In this document: positions 1-8,310 of the stretch, in pieces
How positions within the stretch are numbered: position 1 is the stretch's first letter
Layout: every line of letters begins with the position of its first letter
From: Pontivivens nitratireducens
GTDB lineage: Bacteria > Pseudomonadota > Alphaproteobacteria > Rhodobacterales > Rhodobacteraceae
DNA length: 64,000 bases
NCBI RefSeq assembly: GCF_014235845.1
Contig: NZ_JACJUQ010000008.1
Span: 107,543-171,542 of the forward strand
Direction: 5' to 3'
Notes under the pieces: model-generated
What the model was told of the DNA's origin: nothing
The model's database searches: none
What the model saw: the letters and a program-made list of their open reading frames with translations, nothing else
Position numbers and translations under genes: made by a program

Positions 1-1
1 C

Positions 2-514
2 TGGGCGATGATGGAAACGCCGCGCGGCCTGCTGAACGCTGACGCGATCGCCGCCGCGCCCGGTCTCGCCTGCATGGTCATGGGCACGAACGATCTGGCC
101 AAGGAACTGCACGCCAGTCACATTCCCGGCCGCGTCCCGATGATCGCCTCGCTCGGCCTTGCCCTGCTGGCTGCACGGGCGCATGGCCTCGCCATCATCG
201 ACGGGGTCTACAACGCCTTCAAGGATGATGAGGGATTGCGGGTCGAGTGTGAGCAGGGCCGTGACATGGGCTTCGATGGAAAAACGTTGATCCATCCCGC
301 CCAGCTGGCCGTGACAAACGAGGTGTTCGGCCCCTCGCCCGAGGCACTGGAGGAGGCGCGCGCCCAGATCGCGGCCTTTGAACAGACCGAGGCATCCGGC
401 GGCGGCGTCGCCGTGGTCAACGGGCGGATCGTCGAAAATCTGCACGTCGAAAATGCCCGCCGCCTGTTGGCGGAGGCGGACGCAATCGCGACATTGGAAG
501 AGGCGGCGCGCTAG
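2..514 (+). CDS. mcl2: (3S)-malyl-CoA thioesterase, HpcH/HpaI (CitE-like) family, 3' part
   Basis: This is the C-terminal 170 residues of a CitE-like lyase-fold protein; the start lies left of the window. Visible motifs are the metal-binding Glu of METPRG, the Asp of MGTNDLAKEL and the late motif KTLIHPAQL. The tail (ARRLLAEADAIA) resembles the malyl-CoA thioesterase Mcl2 rather than the longer Mcl1 malyl-CoA lyase. In Rhodobacter, Mcl2 hydrolyses (3S)-malyl-CoA to malate and CoA, finishing glyoxylate assimilation in the ethylmalonyl-CoA pathway. The downstream order (nnrU, DUF1737, mch, sdh) matches my recollection of R. sphaeroides and supports the call. A generic CoA-ester lyase remains the alternative because the N-terminus is missing. 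Confidence 0.82.
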   Translation, partial: WAMMETPRGLLNADAIAAAPGLACMVMGTNDLAKELHASHIPGRVPMIASLGLALLAARAHGLAIIDGVYNAFKDDEGLRVECEQGRDMGFDGKTLIHPAQLAVTNEVFGPSPEALEEARAQIAAFEQTEASGGGVAVVNGRIVENLHVENARRLLAEADAIATLEEAAR

Positions 515-551
515 GCTATCCTCCACCAGCTTTCGCCAATCGGAGTTCGAG

Positions 552-1103
552 ATGTCGTTTTTTATCCTGATTCTCGGTGTCGCCCTGTGGTGGGGCGGGC
601 ATCTGTTCAAGCGTATCGCGCCCGATGCCCGCGCCCGTATGGGAAAGGGTGGCAAGGGCATTATCGCCGCTGTTCTGGGCGTCTCGATCCTGCTGATGAT
701 CATCGGCTATCGCGGAACCGAGTTCATTCCCGTCTGGTTTCCGCCGGCGTGGACCGTTCACCTCAACAACCTGATGATGCTGATCGCGATCTTTCTGCTG
801 GGCGCGGGCAGTTCCAAGGGCCGCGCCCGGACGTGGTTTCGCCACCCGATGCTGATCGGCTTCACGATCTGGACCGTGGCGCACCTGCTGGTGAACGGCG
901 ATCTGGCCGCGATCGTGCTGTTCGGCGGGCTGGGCCTGTGGTCGCTGACCTCGATATTCGTGATTAACCGCGCGACGCCCGAATGGCATCGCCCCCCGGC
1001 GGGGGCTGTCGGTGGCGACGTGCGGCTGGTTGTGATCACACTCGTCGTGTTTGCCGTGATAGCGGGCATCCACTCCATTTTCGTTTGGCCATTTCCGGGG
1101 TAA
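552..1103 (+). CDS. NnrU family integral membrane protein
   Basis: A 183-residue, very hydrophobic protein with about five membrane segments, beginning MSFFILILGVALWWGGHLFK and with the family-typical stretch RMGKGGKGI after the first segment. NnrU was named from nitrite/nitric-oxide gene clusters, and the related isomerase Z-ISO is a heme membrane enzyme. No denitrification gene is nearby, so the function here is unknown. An in-frame ATG lies at 378, but that would overlap the upstream gene, and the hydrophobic start at 552 follows GGAGTTCGAG, an acceptable ribosome site. The stop is 3 bp from the next start, so it is probably co-transcribed with the DUF1737 gene and mch. Confidence 0.85.
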   Translation: MSFFILILGVALWWGGHLFKRIAPDARARMGKGGKGIIAAVLGVSILLMIIGYRGTEFIPVWFPPAWTVHLNNLMMLIAIFLLGAGSSKGRARTWFRHPMLIGFTIWTVAHLLVNGDLAAIVLFGGLGLWSLTSIFVINRATPEWHRPPAGAVGGDVRLVVITLVVFAVIAGIHSIFVWPFPG

Positions 1104-1106
1104 ACC

Positions 1107-1310
1107 ATGATCGCCTACAGACTTTTGACCCATGAGGATTCCTCCGCCTTCTGTCACAAGGTGACCGAGGCGCTGAGCAAGGGGTGGAGCCTCTACGGTG
1201 ACCCGACCTACGCCTTCGATGCGGGCAAGGGCGTGATGATGTGCGGTCAGGCGGTGACCAAGGAGGTCGCGGGCGACTATGATCCGGACAGGAGGCTGGG
1301 CCAGCTATGA
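1107..1310 (+). CDS. DUF1737 small protein
   Basis: A 67-residue soluble protein of the DUF1737 type, starting MIAYRLLTHEDSSAFC and carrying the core KGWSLYGDPTYAF. These small proteins have no assigned reaction. It starts 3 bp after nnrU, and its stop overlaps the mch start in ATGA, so translation is likely coupled to mesaconyl-CoA hydratase. The same gene sits in this position in related Rhodobacterales as I recall, which argues that it is real and perhaps functionally linked to Mch. Confidence 0.85.
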   Translation: MIAYRLLTHEDSSAFCHKVTEALSKGWSLYGDPTYAFDAGKGVMMCGQAVTKEVAGDYDPDRRLGQL

Positions 1311-2338
1311 AGACGAGTGCAGGCCGCTTCTTCGAGGATTACCGCGTCGGTGACACCATCGTACACGCAATTCCGCGCACCGTCGGATCGGGGGAGCGGG
1401 CGCTGTACCATGCTCTGTATCCGGCGCGCCACGCGCTTTATTCCGCCGACAGTTTCGCGCAGGGTTGCGGCCTGCCCGCCAGCCCACTGGACGATCTGAT
1501 CGTGTTCCACACCGTGTTCGGCAAGTCGGTGCCCGATATCTCGCTGAACGCTGTGGCCAATCTGGGCTATGCCGAGGCCCGCTTTCACCGCCCCGTCTGG
1601 CCGGGGGACACTCTGGCGTCACGCTCGACCGTGATCGGGGTGAAGCAGAACTCCAACGGCAAGACCGGCGTGGTCTGGGTGCACACCGAGGGGCACAACC
1701 AGCACGGCGATCTGGTACTGGATTTCAAACGCTGGGTGATGCTGCGCAAACGCGATCTGGATGCACCCGCGCCTGACACTGTCGTGCCCGAACTGTCGGA
1801 TGCGGTGGCGTCCGGCGCGTTGCACGTCCCACACGGCCTGGACTTCAGCCGCTACGACACGCTTGCTGCCGGGTCACCGCATAGGTGGAGCGATTATGAG
1901 GTGGGTGAGAAAATCGACCATGTCGATGGCGTCACCATCGAGGAAGCCGAGCACATGCTCGCCACCCGTCTGTGGCAAAACACCGCCAAGGTTCATTTCG
2001 ATGCCACCAATCGCGAGGACGGCCGCCGCCTGATCTATGGCGGGCACGTCATCAGCATGGCCCGCACGCTCAGCTTCAACGGCCTTGCCAATGCGCAGAT
2101 GATGGTGGCCATCAACGCCGGTGCCCATGCGAATCCGTGTTTCGCTGGCGACACAGTCCGCGCCTGGTCCGAGGTTCTGGACAAGGCCGATACCGACGCC
2201 GCCGGTGTCGGAGCGTTGCGCCTGCGTCTGGTCGCCACGAAGGGGGACAGCGGCGCGTTTCCATTGCGTGACGAGGCCGGAAAATATCGCCCGGACGTGC
2301 TGCTGGATTTGGACTATTGGGCCGTTATGCCGAAGTAG
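1307..2338 (+). CDS. mch: Mesaconyl-CoA (beta-methylmalyl-CoA) hydratase, double MaoC/hotdog domain
   Basis: A 343-residue protein, the usual length for Mch, which interconverts mesaconyl-C1-CoA and beta-methylmalyl-CoA in the ethylmalonyl-CoA pathway. It has two MaoC-like hotdog halves: the first opens with FFEDYRVGDTIVHAIPRTV, the second with SDYEVGEKIDHVDGVTIEEA near residue 190. YGGHVISMARTLSFNGLAN follows near residue 245. The ATG at 1307 overlaps the preceding stop by 4 bp. The product feeds the malyl-CoA lyase/thioesterase step, whose gene lies upstream, while succinate dehydrogenase, encoded next, handles succinate from the propionyl-CoA branch. No sign of truncation. Confidence 0.93.
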   Translation: MKTSAGRFFEDYRVGDTIVHAIPRTVGSGERALYHALYPARHALYSADSFAQGCGLPASPLDDLIVFHTVFGKSVPDISLNAVANLGYAEARFHRPVWPGDTLASRSTVIGVKQNSNGKTGVVWVHTEGHNQHGDLVLDFKRWVMLRKRDLDAPAPDTVVPELSDAVASGALHVPHGLDFSRYDTLAAGSPHRWSDYEVGEKIDHVDGVTIEEAEHMLATRLWQNTAKVHFDATNREDGRRLIYGGHVISMARTLSFNGLANAQMMVAINAGAHANPCFAGDTVRAWSEVLDKADTDAAGVGALRLRLVATKGDSGAFPLRDEAGKYRPDVLLDLDYWAVMPK

Positions 2339-2356
2339 AGCAGCAGGCCGAACCAC

Positions 2357-2386
2357 GTGATCACACGAAATATTTTGTGATCACAC
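2357..2386. promoter_or_regulatory. Paired GTGATCAC palindromes upstream of sdhC
   Basis: Two palindromes lie in the mch-sdhC gap: GTGATCAC at 2357-2364 and the 10-bp perfect TGTGATCACA at 2376-2385. Their centres are exactly 20 bp apart, about two helical turns, with an A/T-rich spacer (GAAATATTT). This geometry suits two dimers of one regulator binding the same DNA face. The regulator is not identifiable from the sequence. A TGTGATCACA 10-mer also occurs inside nnrU at 1031-1040. Confidence 0.5.
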
Positions 2387-2455
2387 ACGCACCCGCTGCG
2401 GCAGAATAGACGTGGAAATCCTCGAAAGCCGGCGAATCCGCTCTTTGGCTTGGGA

Positions 2456-2468
2456 TAGAACTGTTCTA
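2456..2468. promoter_or_regulatory. Irr/ICE-like box upstream of sdhC
   Basis: TAGAACTGTTCTA is a perfect inverted repeat with the TAGAA-N3-TTCTA core of the iron control element bound by Irr in alphaproteobacteria (longer consensus TTTAGAA-N3-TTCTAAA, from memory). It ends 68 bp before the sdhC start. SDH carries heme b and three Fe-S clusters, so iron control would make sense. The call rests on one site and a remembered consensus. Confidence 0.45.
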
Positions 2469-2536
2469 GGTTGTCGCTCAATAGCCCCGATTGCAGGGCT
2501 TCGATCAATTCTGCCGTGACTATCCTTGGAGGACCT

Positions 2537-2920
2537 ATGGCCGACGTGAACCGGGGCAACCGCCCGCTTTCACCGCATCTGAGCATTTACAAGCCTCAGC
2601 TGACCTCGATCACATCCATCCTGACGCGGATCACCGGAAACGCCATGCTGGTGGCGGCGCTGATGATTGTCTGGTGGTTTCTCGCCCTGGCCGCCGGGCC
2701 CGAGGCGTATGAAAACGCAAGCTGGTGGATCACGTCCTTCGTTGGCGACCTGATCATGCTCGGGTCGGTCTGGGCGCTGTGGTATCACTACCTGGCCGGT
2801 CTGCGGCACCTGTATTGGGATACCGGACGCGGGCTGGATATCGAAACAGCCGAGAATCTGGGCAAGGCCTGCATCATCGGCTCGTTCGTGCTCACCCTTT
2901 TGACAATCATCGTGGTTTGA
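2537..2920 (+). CDS. sdhC: Succinate dehydrogenase cytochrome b556 subunit
   Basis: A 127-residue membrane subunit of respiratory complex II. It opens with the family signature NRPLSPHLSIYKPQLTSITS, followed by a Ser/Arg-rich quinone-site segment (TSILTRITG) and three predicted membrane helices. YHYLAGLRHLYWDTG, near residues 83-97, holds the conserved His that ligates heme b. The ATG at 2537 follows TTGGAGGACCT, a good ribosome site; in-frame codons further upstream run through the regulatory region and are rejected. First gene of sdhCDAB; 11 bp separate it from sdhD. Confidence 0.95.
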   Translation: MADVNRGNRPLSPHLSIYKPQLTSITSILTRITGNAMLVAALMIVWWFLALAAGPEAYENASWWITSFVGDLIMLGSVWALWYHYLAGLRHLYWDTGRGLDIETAENLGKACIIGSFVLTLLTIIVV

Positions 2921-2931
2921 GGAGAGACACC

Positions 2932-3303
2932 ATGGATTTCCGTACAGACCGCCAGCGGGTCGAGGGCCTCGGCTCCGCCAGATCCGGCACCGACCACCAC
3001 TGGAAGATGACGCTGTCCTCAATCGCGCTGGTCATTCTGGTGCCGCTGTTCATCTTTACCTTCGGCGCAACGCTGGGCTCGGATTACGAGACGGCGCTGG
3101 CCACCTATTCCCGCCCCTTCCCGGCGATCGTCGCGATCCTGACGCTGGGCGTCGGCTGGATGCACTTCAAGGGCGGCGTTCAGGTGCTGATCGAGGATTA
3201 CACCCAGGGCGGAACGCGCACCGCGCTGATCGTTGCCACGACCTGCCTGAGCTATGCCGCTGCTGCCGCTGGCATCTTCGCCATCGTCACCATCGCGCTC
3301 TGA
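2932..3303 (+). CDS. sdhD: Succinate dehydrogenase hydrophobic anchor subunit
   Basis: A 123-residue SdhD with three membrane helices. The soluble N-terminus ([20 protein letters not shown]) is followed by a helix around residues 30-50, then [15 protein letters not shown] near residues 77-91. The latter has the His expected for heme/quinone chemistry and the Asp-Tyr pair found in SdhD proteins. Together with SdhC it anchors SdhAB to the inner membrane and reduces ubiquinone. ATG 2932 has GAGGAGAGACACC just upstream; the longer in-frame extension would lie inside sdhC. Confidence 0.92.
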   Translation: MDFRTDRQRVEGLGSARSGTDHHWKMTLSSIALVILVPLFIFTFGATLGSDYETALATYSRPFPAIVAILTLGVGWMHFKGGVQVLIEDYTQGGTRTALIVATTCLSYAAAAAGIFAIVTIAL

Positions 3304-3313
3304 GAGGACCGAC

Positions 3314-5119
3314 ATGTCTGCTTACGAATTTACTGATCACGTTTACGATGTCGTCGTCGTCGGGGCCGGCGGCGCCGGTCTGCGCGCGACGCTGGGCATG
3401 GCCGAACAGGGCCTGCGCACTGCTTGTATCTCCAAGGTTTTTCCGACCCGCTCCCACACGGTTGCGGCACAGGGTGGCATTGCCGCCTCGCTGGGCAACA
3501 TGGGGCCGGACTCGTGGCAATGGCACCTGTACGACACCGTGAAGGGGTCGGACTGGCTGGGCGATACGGACGCGATGGAATACCTCGCACGTGAGGCGCC
3601 CAAAGCGGTTTACGAGCTGGAGCATTACGGCGTTCCCTTCTCCCGCACGGAGGAGGGCAAAATCTATCAGCGGCCCTTCGGCGGTCACACGACCGAGTTC
3701 GGCGAAGGCCCGCCCGTGCAGCGCACCTGCGCCGCCGCCGACCGGACCGGTCACGCGATCCTGCACACGCTCTATGGGCAATCGCTCAAGCAGCAGGCCG
3801 AATTCTATATCGAGTATTTCGCCACCGATCTGATCATGTCCGAGGACGGCGTGTGTCAGGGCGTCATCGCGTGGAAGCTCGACGACGGCACGATGCACCG
3901 GTTCTCGGCCAAGACGGTGGTTCTGGCCACGGGCGGCTATGGCCGTGCCTACTTCTCCGCGACCTCCGCGCACACATGCACGGGCGATGGCGGCGGCATG
4001 GTGGCCCGTCAGGGTCTGCCGCTTCAGGATATGGAGTTCGTGCAATTCCACCCGACCGGCATCTACGGCGCTGGCTGCCTCATCACCGAGGGCGCGCGTG
4101 GCGAGGGTGGCTATCTGACCAACTCCGAGGGTGAGCGGTTCATGGAACGCTATGCCCCGACCTACAAGGATCTCGCCTCGCGTGACGTGGTATCGCGCTG
4201 CATGACGATGGAAATCCGTGAGGGTCGCGGCGTCGGCAAGGACAGCGACCACATTCACCTGCACCTGGATCACCTGCCGGCTGAGGCGCTGGCCGAGCGG
4301 TTGCCCGGCATCTCAGAATCCGCGCGCATCTTCGCTGGTGTGGACGTGACGAAGGAGCCGATCCCGGTTCTGCCGACCGTGCATTACAACATGGGCGGCA
4401 TTCCCACGAACTATTGGGGTGAGGTGCTGAACCCCACCGCCGACAATCCGGATGCCACCGTGCCCGGCCTGATGGCCGTGGGTGAGGCCGGTTGCGCCAG
4501 CGTACACGGGGCGAACCGCCTCGGCTCCAACTCGCTGATCGACCTCGTGGTGTTCGGCCGCGCCGCCGCGATCAAGGCGGGCACGGTCGTGGACCCCAAC
4601 GCCGCGAACCCGGACATGAACCCCGCCAGTGTCGAAAAGGCGATGGAACGTTTCGACACCCTTCGCAACGCCAGCGGCGCGACGCCGACAGCCGAATTGC
4701 GCCTCGATATGCAAAAGGCGATGCAGGCCGACGCCGCCGTGTTCCGCACGGACAAGACCCTGGCAGAGGGGGTCGAGAAGATGACCGCCATCGCCGGTCG
4801 TCTGTCCGACGTGAAGGTGACGGACCGTTCGATGATCTGGAACTCCGACCTGATGGAGACGCTGGAGCTTGCCAACCTGATGCCGAACGCGCTGGCCACG
4901 GTTGTGGCTGCCGAGGCGCGCAAGGAATCGCGTGGCGCCCACGCGCACGAGGATTATCCAGATCGTAACGATGCGGAATGGCGCGTGCACTCGCTGGCGG
5001 TCGTGGACAATGCGAACGTCACGCTGAGCACCCGGCCCGTGCATCTCGACCCGCTGTCCACGCAGGAAGAGGGCGGCATCGACCTGGCGAAAATCGCGCC
5101 GAAAAAGAGGGTCTACTGA
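3314..5119 (+). CDS. sdhA: Succinate dehydrogenase flavoprotein subunit
   Basis: A full-length 601-residue flavoprotein that oxidises succinate to fumarate. The Rossmann motif VVGAGGAG lies at residues 15-22, and [13 protein letters not shown] carries the covalent FAD-binding His (residue 48). The substrate segment [20 protein letters not shown] sits near residue 255, and [19 protein letters not shown] near residue 400 gives the FAD-site C-terminal motif. ATG 3314 lies 10 bp after the sdhD stop, behind TGAGAGGACC. Its stop overlaps the following lipoprotein start (TGATG), so the two are translationally coupled. Confidence 0.96.
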   Translation: MSAYEFTDHVYDVVVVGAGGAGLRATLGMAEQGLRTACISKVFPTRSHTVAAQGGIAASLGNMGPDSWQWHLYDTVKGSDWLGDTDAMEYLAREAPKAVYELEHYGVPFSRTEEGKIYQRPFGGHTTEFGEGPPVQRTCAAADRTGHAILHTLYGQSLKQQAEFYIEYFATDLIMSEDGVCQGVIAWKLDDGTMHRFSAKTVVLATGGYGRAYFSATSAHTCTGDGGGMVARQGLPLQDMEFVQFHPTGIYGAGCLITEGARGEGGYLTNSEGERFMERYAPTYKDLASRDVVSRCMTMEIREGRGVGKDSDHIHLHLDHLPAEALAERLPGISESARIFAGVDVTKEPIPVLPTVHYNMGGIPTNYWGEVLNPTADNPDATVPGLMAVGEAGCASVHGANRLGSNSLIDLVVFGRAAAIKAGTVVDPNAANPDMNPASVEKAMERFDTLRNASGATPTAELRLDMQKAMQADAAVFRTDKTLAEGVEKMTAIAGRLSDVKVTDRSMIWNSDLMETLELANLMPNALATVVAAEARKESRGAHAHEDYPDRNDAEWRVHSLAVVDNANVTLSTRPVHLDPLSTQEEGGIDLAKIAPKKRVY

Positions 5120-5433
5120 TGCGTATTGCAGCCTTGATTGCCCTTGCGCTGATGTCGGCATGCGGTCTGGTCGACGACGATGTCAGCCGCATGGAGCGGA
5201 TCGAGGCCGAAGCCACCGCTGAGGCCGTCGCCGACGATGTGGTCACTGAACCCGTGGCGGAGGTCATCGCCGATTGCGTGGTTGAGAACGCCACCGACGG
5301 TGAACTGCGAAAGCTTGCGGCCCTGAACAACACCGATCCGGCGATCGGCGGTGAGGAACGCGTCGCCGCTGTGGTGGGGCGGACCGATACCGTGGAATGC
5401 ATCGCGCAAACCGACGCCCGTCCGATCGACTGA
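5119..5433 (+). CDS. Small lipoprotein encoded between sdhA and sdhB
   Basis: A 104-residue protein whose N-terminus is a classic lipoprotein signal: MR followed by [13 protein letters not shown], with a lipobox (LMSAC) and Cys16 as the lipidated residue. The mature part is acidic (many Glu/Asp in residues 18-50), with later cysteines in IADCVVEN and VECIAQT that could form a disulfide. The start overlaps the sdhA stop, and sdhB starts 11 bp after it, so it sits inside the complex II operon. I know of no assigned function; similar small proteins appear at this place in roseobacters as far as I recall. A role in complex II assembly or envelope anchoring is inference only. Confidence 0.8.
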   Translation: MRIAALIALALMSACGLVDDDVSRMERIEAEATAEAVADDVVTEPVAEVIADCVVENATDGELRKLAALNNTDPAIGGEERVAAVVGRTDTVECIAQTDARPID

Positions 5434-5444
5434 GGAGAACACAA

Positions 5445-6224
5445 ATGGTAGAATTCACACTTCCCAAGAACTCCCGCGTGACTGTCGGCAAGACCTGGCC
5501 GAAGCCTGCCGGGGCCACGAATTTGCGCAAGCTCAAGATCTATCGCTGGGATCCCGACACGGGTGAGAATCCGCGCACCGACACCTACTTCATCGATCAG
5601 GACGATTGCGGCCCGATGATTCTGGACGCTCTGATCAAGATCAAGAACGAGATCGATCCGACCCTGACCTTCCGCCGCTCCTGCCGTGAGGGGATCTGCG
5701 GTTCCTGCGCGATGAATATCGGTGGCATCAACACGCTCGCCTGTATCTATGGTCTGGATGAGGTGAAGGGCGATATCGCGATCTATCCTCTGCCGCACAT
5801 GCCCGTGGTCAAGGATCTGATCCCCGATCTGACGATGTTCTACGCCCAGCATGCCAGCATCATGCCGTGGTTGGAGACGAAGACCAATCGCCCCGCCAAG
5901 GAATGGCGCCAGTCCATCGAGGATCGCAAGAAACTCGACGGTCTGTACGAATGCGTCATGTGCGCAAGCTGCTCGACCGCGTGCCCGTCCTATTGGTGGA
6001 ACGGTGATCGCTACCTCGGCCCGGCGGCGCTGCTGCACGCCTATCGCTGGATCATCGACAGCCGGGATGAGGCTACGGGTGAGCGGCTGGATCAGCTTGA
6101 GGATCCGTTCAAGCTGTACCGCTGCCACACCATCATGAACTGCACCAAGACCTGCCCCAAGGGCCTGAACCCGGCGAAATCCATCGCCGCGATCAAGGAG
6201 ATGATGCGCGAACGCCGCGTCTGA
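5445..6224 (+). CDS. sdhB: Succinate dehydrogenase iron-sulfur subunit
   Basis: A full-length 259-residue SdhB. The N-terminal ferredoxin domain binds [2Fe-2S] through [16 protein letters not shown] (Cys80, 85, 88, plus the later Cys in NTLACIYG). The C-terminal domain binds [4Fe-4S] and [3Fe-4S] through [16 protein letters not shown] and [17 protein letters not shown]. It carries electrons from the SdhA flavin to ubiquinone at SdhCD. ATG 5445 has a GAGGAGAAC ribosome site. It ends the operon and is followed 20 bp later by a strong terminator. Confidence 0.96.
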   Translation: MVEFTLPKNSRVTVGKTWPKPAGATNLRKLKIYRWDPDTGENPRTDTYFIDQDDCGPMILDALIKIKNEIDPTLTFRRSCREGICGSCAMNIGGINTLACIYGLDEVKGDIAIYPLPHMPVVKDLIPDLTMFYAQHASIMPWLETKTNRPAKEWRQSIEDRKKLDGLYECVMCASCSTACPSYWWNGDRYLGPAALLHAYRWIIDSRDEATGERLDQLEDPFKLYRCHTIMNCTKTCPKGLNPAKSIAAIKEMMRERRV

Positions 6225-6244
6225 TCGCAAATTCTCAGCTGCGC

Positions 6245-6280
6245 ACGGCCCCGCCCTCCCTACAGGTGCGGGGCCGTTTT
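6245..6280 (+). terminator. Rho-independent terminator of the sdh operon
   Basis: A 10-bp perfect stem, ACGGCCCCGC (6245-6254) with GCGGGGCCGT (6268-6277), a 13-nt loop and a following TTTT. It begins 20 bp after the sdhB stop and faces the right way to end the operon. Confidence 0.85.
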
Positions 6281-6326
6281 CGTCTTCGCGCTTGCCCGTG
6301 CTATCTGATGCATCGGGGGACACGTC

Positions 6327-6761
6327 ATGAAGGCAGGCACTGGTCTGGTCACTGCGGCGATCGTGATATGCGCGGTCTGTCTTGCCTATTCGGGTTGGTC
6401 TGTCTGGCAGTGGTATCGCATGGCGCCCCTGCGCACGGTGGAGGCCGCGAACATCGCGCTATACCAACGCATGACGAGCCTGAAATCCGATTGGGCCGAG
6501 GGCTGCACCCAGGCGGCCCTGACCCCGACCCTGACCGACAACATGCTGCCCCGTGGCACCTTCGCCGCATGGGGCGTGGCACATAGTGAGGGCGTGACCT
6601 GCACGCAGGAGGGCGCACTGGCGTTGACCTGCAAGCTGGCACCCGGCGCAACCCTTGCCCTGACCGAGGGGTCTGCGACGACAGGACTGATCAATGTCGC
6701 GGGAAGCCCGCGCACATTCGTCATCTCCGCCAACAGTATCGGGTGCCTTCGGTCGGAGTAA
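6327..6761 (+). CDS. Hypothetical protein with N-terminal membrane anchor
   Basis: A 144-residue protein with one clear membrane segment (about residues 7-25) and a periplasmic-looking domain holding four cysteines (GCTQ, VTCTQ, LTCKL, IGCLR), suggesting two disulfides. No family recognised. ATG 6327 follows CGGGGGACACGTC. It lies alone after the sdh terminator and 77 bp before another small membrane protein. Confidence 0.65.
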   Translation: MKAGTGLVTAAIVICAVCLAYSGWSVWQWYRMAPLRTVEAANIALYQRMTSLKSDWAEGCTQAALTPTLTDNMLPRGTFAAWGVAHSEGVTCTQEGALALTCKLAPGATLALTEGSATTGLINVAGSPRTFVISANSIGCLRSE

Positions 6762-6838
6762 CTTGCCCGCCTACTTGATCCGGCTCCCACTTGCCCCGAT
6801 GTCCTGCGGCAATTAGGCAAGGGGGAGGAGGCGCGAAT

Positions 6839-7084
6839 ATGCCCGACACGATCTGTCCCGAATTTTCCCTGATGTGGCCACTGCTGGTCCTGTTCGGCGG
6901 TATTGCCGTGGTGAGCCTGATGATCGCCCGCCGAAACGAATTTACCTTGCGCCAGACCCTGGCGGCGCTGACGGGTACGCGCAAATTCGCGGGCAGTGCG
7001 GCGATCTATCTGACGCTGCTCGGCACGGTGGTGGCGACGGTCGCGGTGTATTTCGCGATCCTGCCGGAATGCGTCGCGGCCTAA
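6839..7084 (+). CDS. Small membrane protein, two transmembrane segments
   Basis: An 81-residue protein with one hydrophobic stretch at about residues 12-28 and another at about 55-75, joined by a basic loop (ARRNEFTLRQTLAAL). ATG 6839 is favoured because a strong ribosome site (GGGGGAGGAGG) lies just before it; an in-frame start at 6791 lacks one. Its stop overlaps the end of zapE, which converges from the other strand, by 4 bp. Function unknown. Confidence 0.65.
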   Translation: MPDTICPEFSLMWPLLVLFGGIAVVSLMIARRNEFTLRQTLAALTGTRKFAGSAAIYLTLLGTVVATVAVYFAILPECVAA

Positions 7085-8172
7085 GAGCCCCAGCCGTCAC
7101 TGGCCATTTCGTGCAAGCGACTGGCCGTGCGCTGAAACTCGAACGCGCCGTCGCCGGTTTCGTACAGGGCATCGGGTTCCGCCGCAGCGGACATGACCAG
7201 CGTGACCTTGGCCTCGTACAATGCATCGACCAACGTGACGAAGCGTTTGGCCTCGTTCGCGGCGTCGCGGGTCAGGATCGGAACGTCGTCGATCATGAGA
7301 GTGCGCACCGCTTGCGCGATCTCCAGATAATCGCCGGGGCCCAGGGGCACACGGCAGAACGCCGCGAAGTCGCCCCGGCCCACGCCACTGCGATAGCGCG
7401 GGATGACGACCTCGCGCCCCTTGCGCTCGATCTTCAGCGGGGCGCCGTCGCCGCCGGCCAGATCGTGCCATAGATCGTCCATGCGCGCGTCGGCATCCGG
7501 ACCTGTGAAATAAACCTCGCGCCCGGCCAGCCGTCCCAGCCGGTGGTCGTTGCTGCTGTCGAGGTGGTGAACCTCCATCCGGTCCTTGATCATCGCGATG
7601 AACGGCACGAAAAGCTGTCGGTTCAAGCCGTTCTTGTACAATTCGTCGGGATGCCGGTTCGACGTGGTGACAACGATGGTGCCGCGGGCGAACAGCTTCT
7701 CGAACAGGCGGCCGACCAGCATGGCATCGGTGATGTCGGTGATCTGCATTTCGTCGAAGCACAAAAGCACGGCGTCCTGTGCGATCGCCTCCGCCACCGG
7801 CTCCACCGGGTCCTCACGCCCGGCCTTGCGGGCCTCTGCGATCCGCTCATGCACATCCTGCATGAATGCGTGGAAGTGCACGCGCCGTTTGGCCGAAATC
7901 GGCGCAGTGTCGAAAAACAGGTCCATCAACATGGATTTGCCGCGCCCGACACCGCCATACAGGTAGAGACCGGGAATATCCGCCTCGCTCACCCGCTCGC
8001 GGCCCCAGCCGAATATGCCCACGCGAACCTTGCGTCCCGCACCCGGCTCATATCCGGTCAGGCGCGTGTGCAGCAATTGCAGCTTTTCCACCGCAAGCCG
8101 TTGGGCGGGGTCAGCCTCCAACGTGCCGTCTGCGATCAGGGCGCGGTATCTTTGTAGGGGTCCATCACTCAT
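7081..8172 (-). CDS. zapE: Cell division protein ZapE (AFG1-like ATPase)
   Basis: A 363-residue AFG1/ZapE ATPase. Walker A is in LYLYGGVGRGKSMLMDLFF near residue 75, Walker B in VLLCFDEMQITD, and sensor-type residues follow in TIVVTTSNRHPDELYKNG. Bacterial ZapE binds FtsZ and affects Z-ring stability under low oxygen or stress; mitochondrial AFG1 helps turn over respiratory subunits. In Rhodobacterales zapE is usually placed between sdh and mdh-sucCD. Here the sdh side is kept, but an MFS gene replaces mdh on the other side. Confidence 0.9.
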   Translation of the reverse strand: MSDGPLQRYRALIADGTLEADPAQRLAVEKLQLLHTRLTGYEPGAGRKVRVGIFGWGRERVSEADIPGLYLYGGVGRGKSMLMDLFFDTAPISAKRRVHFHAFMQDVHERIAEARKAGREDPVEPVAEAIAQDAVLLCFDEMQITDITDAMLVGRLFEKLFARGTIVVTTSNRHPDELYKNGLNRQLFVPFIAMIKDRMEVHHLDSSNDHRLGRLAGREVYFTGPDADARMDDLWHDLAGGDGAPLKIERKGREVVIPRYRSGVGRGDFAAFCRVPLGPGDYLEIAQAVRTLMIDDVPILTRDAANEAKRFVTLVDALYEAKVTLVMSAAAEPDALYETGDGAFEFQRTASRLHEMASDGWGS

Positions 8173-8232
8173 GCCGAATGCTTAACCATCCATGCGCCGG
8201 GGGACCAGAGGGCAGACGCATCAATTGTGTGG

Positions 8233-8257
8233 ATGCAATTGCATACGATAATTGCAT
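8233..8257. promoter_or_regulatory. Palindrome plus repeated AATTGCAT between zapE and the MFS gene
   Basis: ATGCAATTGCAT (8233-8244) is a 12-bp perfect palindrome, and AATTGCAT recurs at 8250-8257, 13 bp on. They lie 54-78 bp before the MFS start in an A/T-rich patch of otherwise GC-rich DNA, so an operator for the transporter is plausible. No regulator gene is adjacent. Confidence 0.35.
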
Positions 8258-8310
8258 TGCCCCGCGAACGGCTTCGCCCCTAATCTGCGCGCCTGTTTCG
8301 GAGCCGCGCC

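Noticed and set aside
378..551. N-terminal extension of the nnrU reading frame
   Set aside because: It overlaps mcl2 in a different frame, is Arg/Ser-rich and unlike the family; the membrane-type start at 552 is correct.
3287..4273. Long open frame on the minus strand inside sdhA
   Set aside because: A shadow of codon bias; no family or ribosome site, and sdhA is certain.
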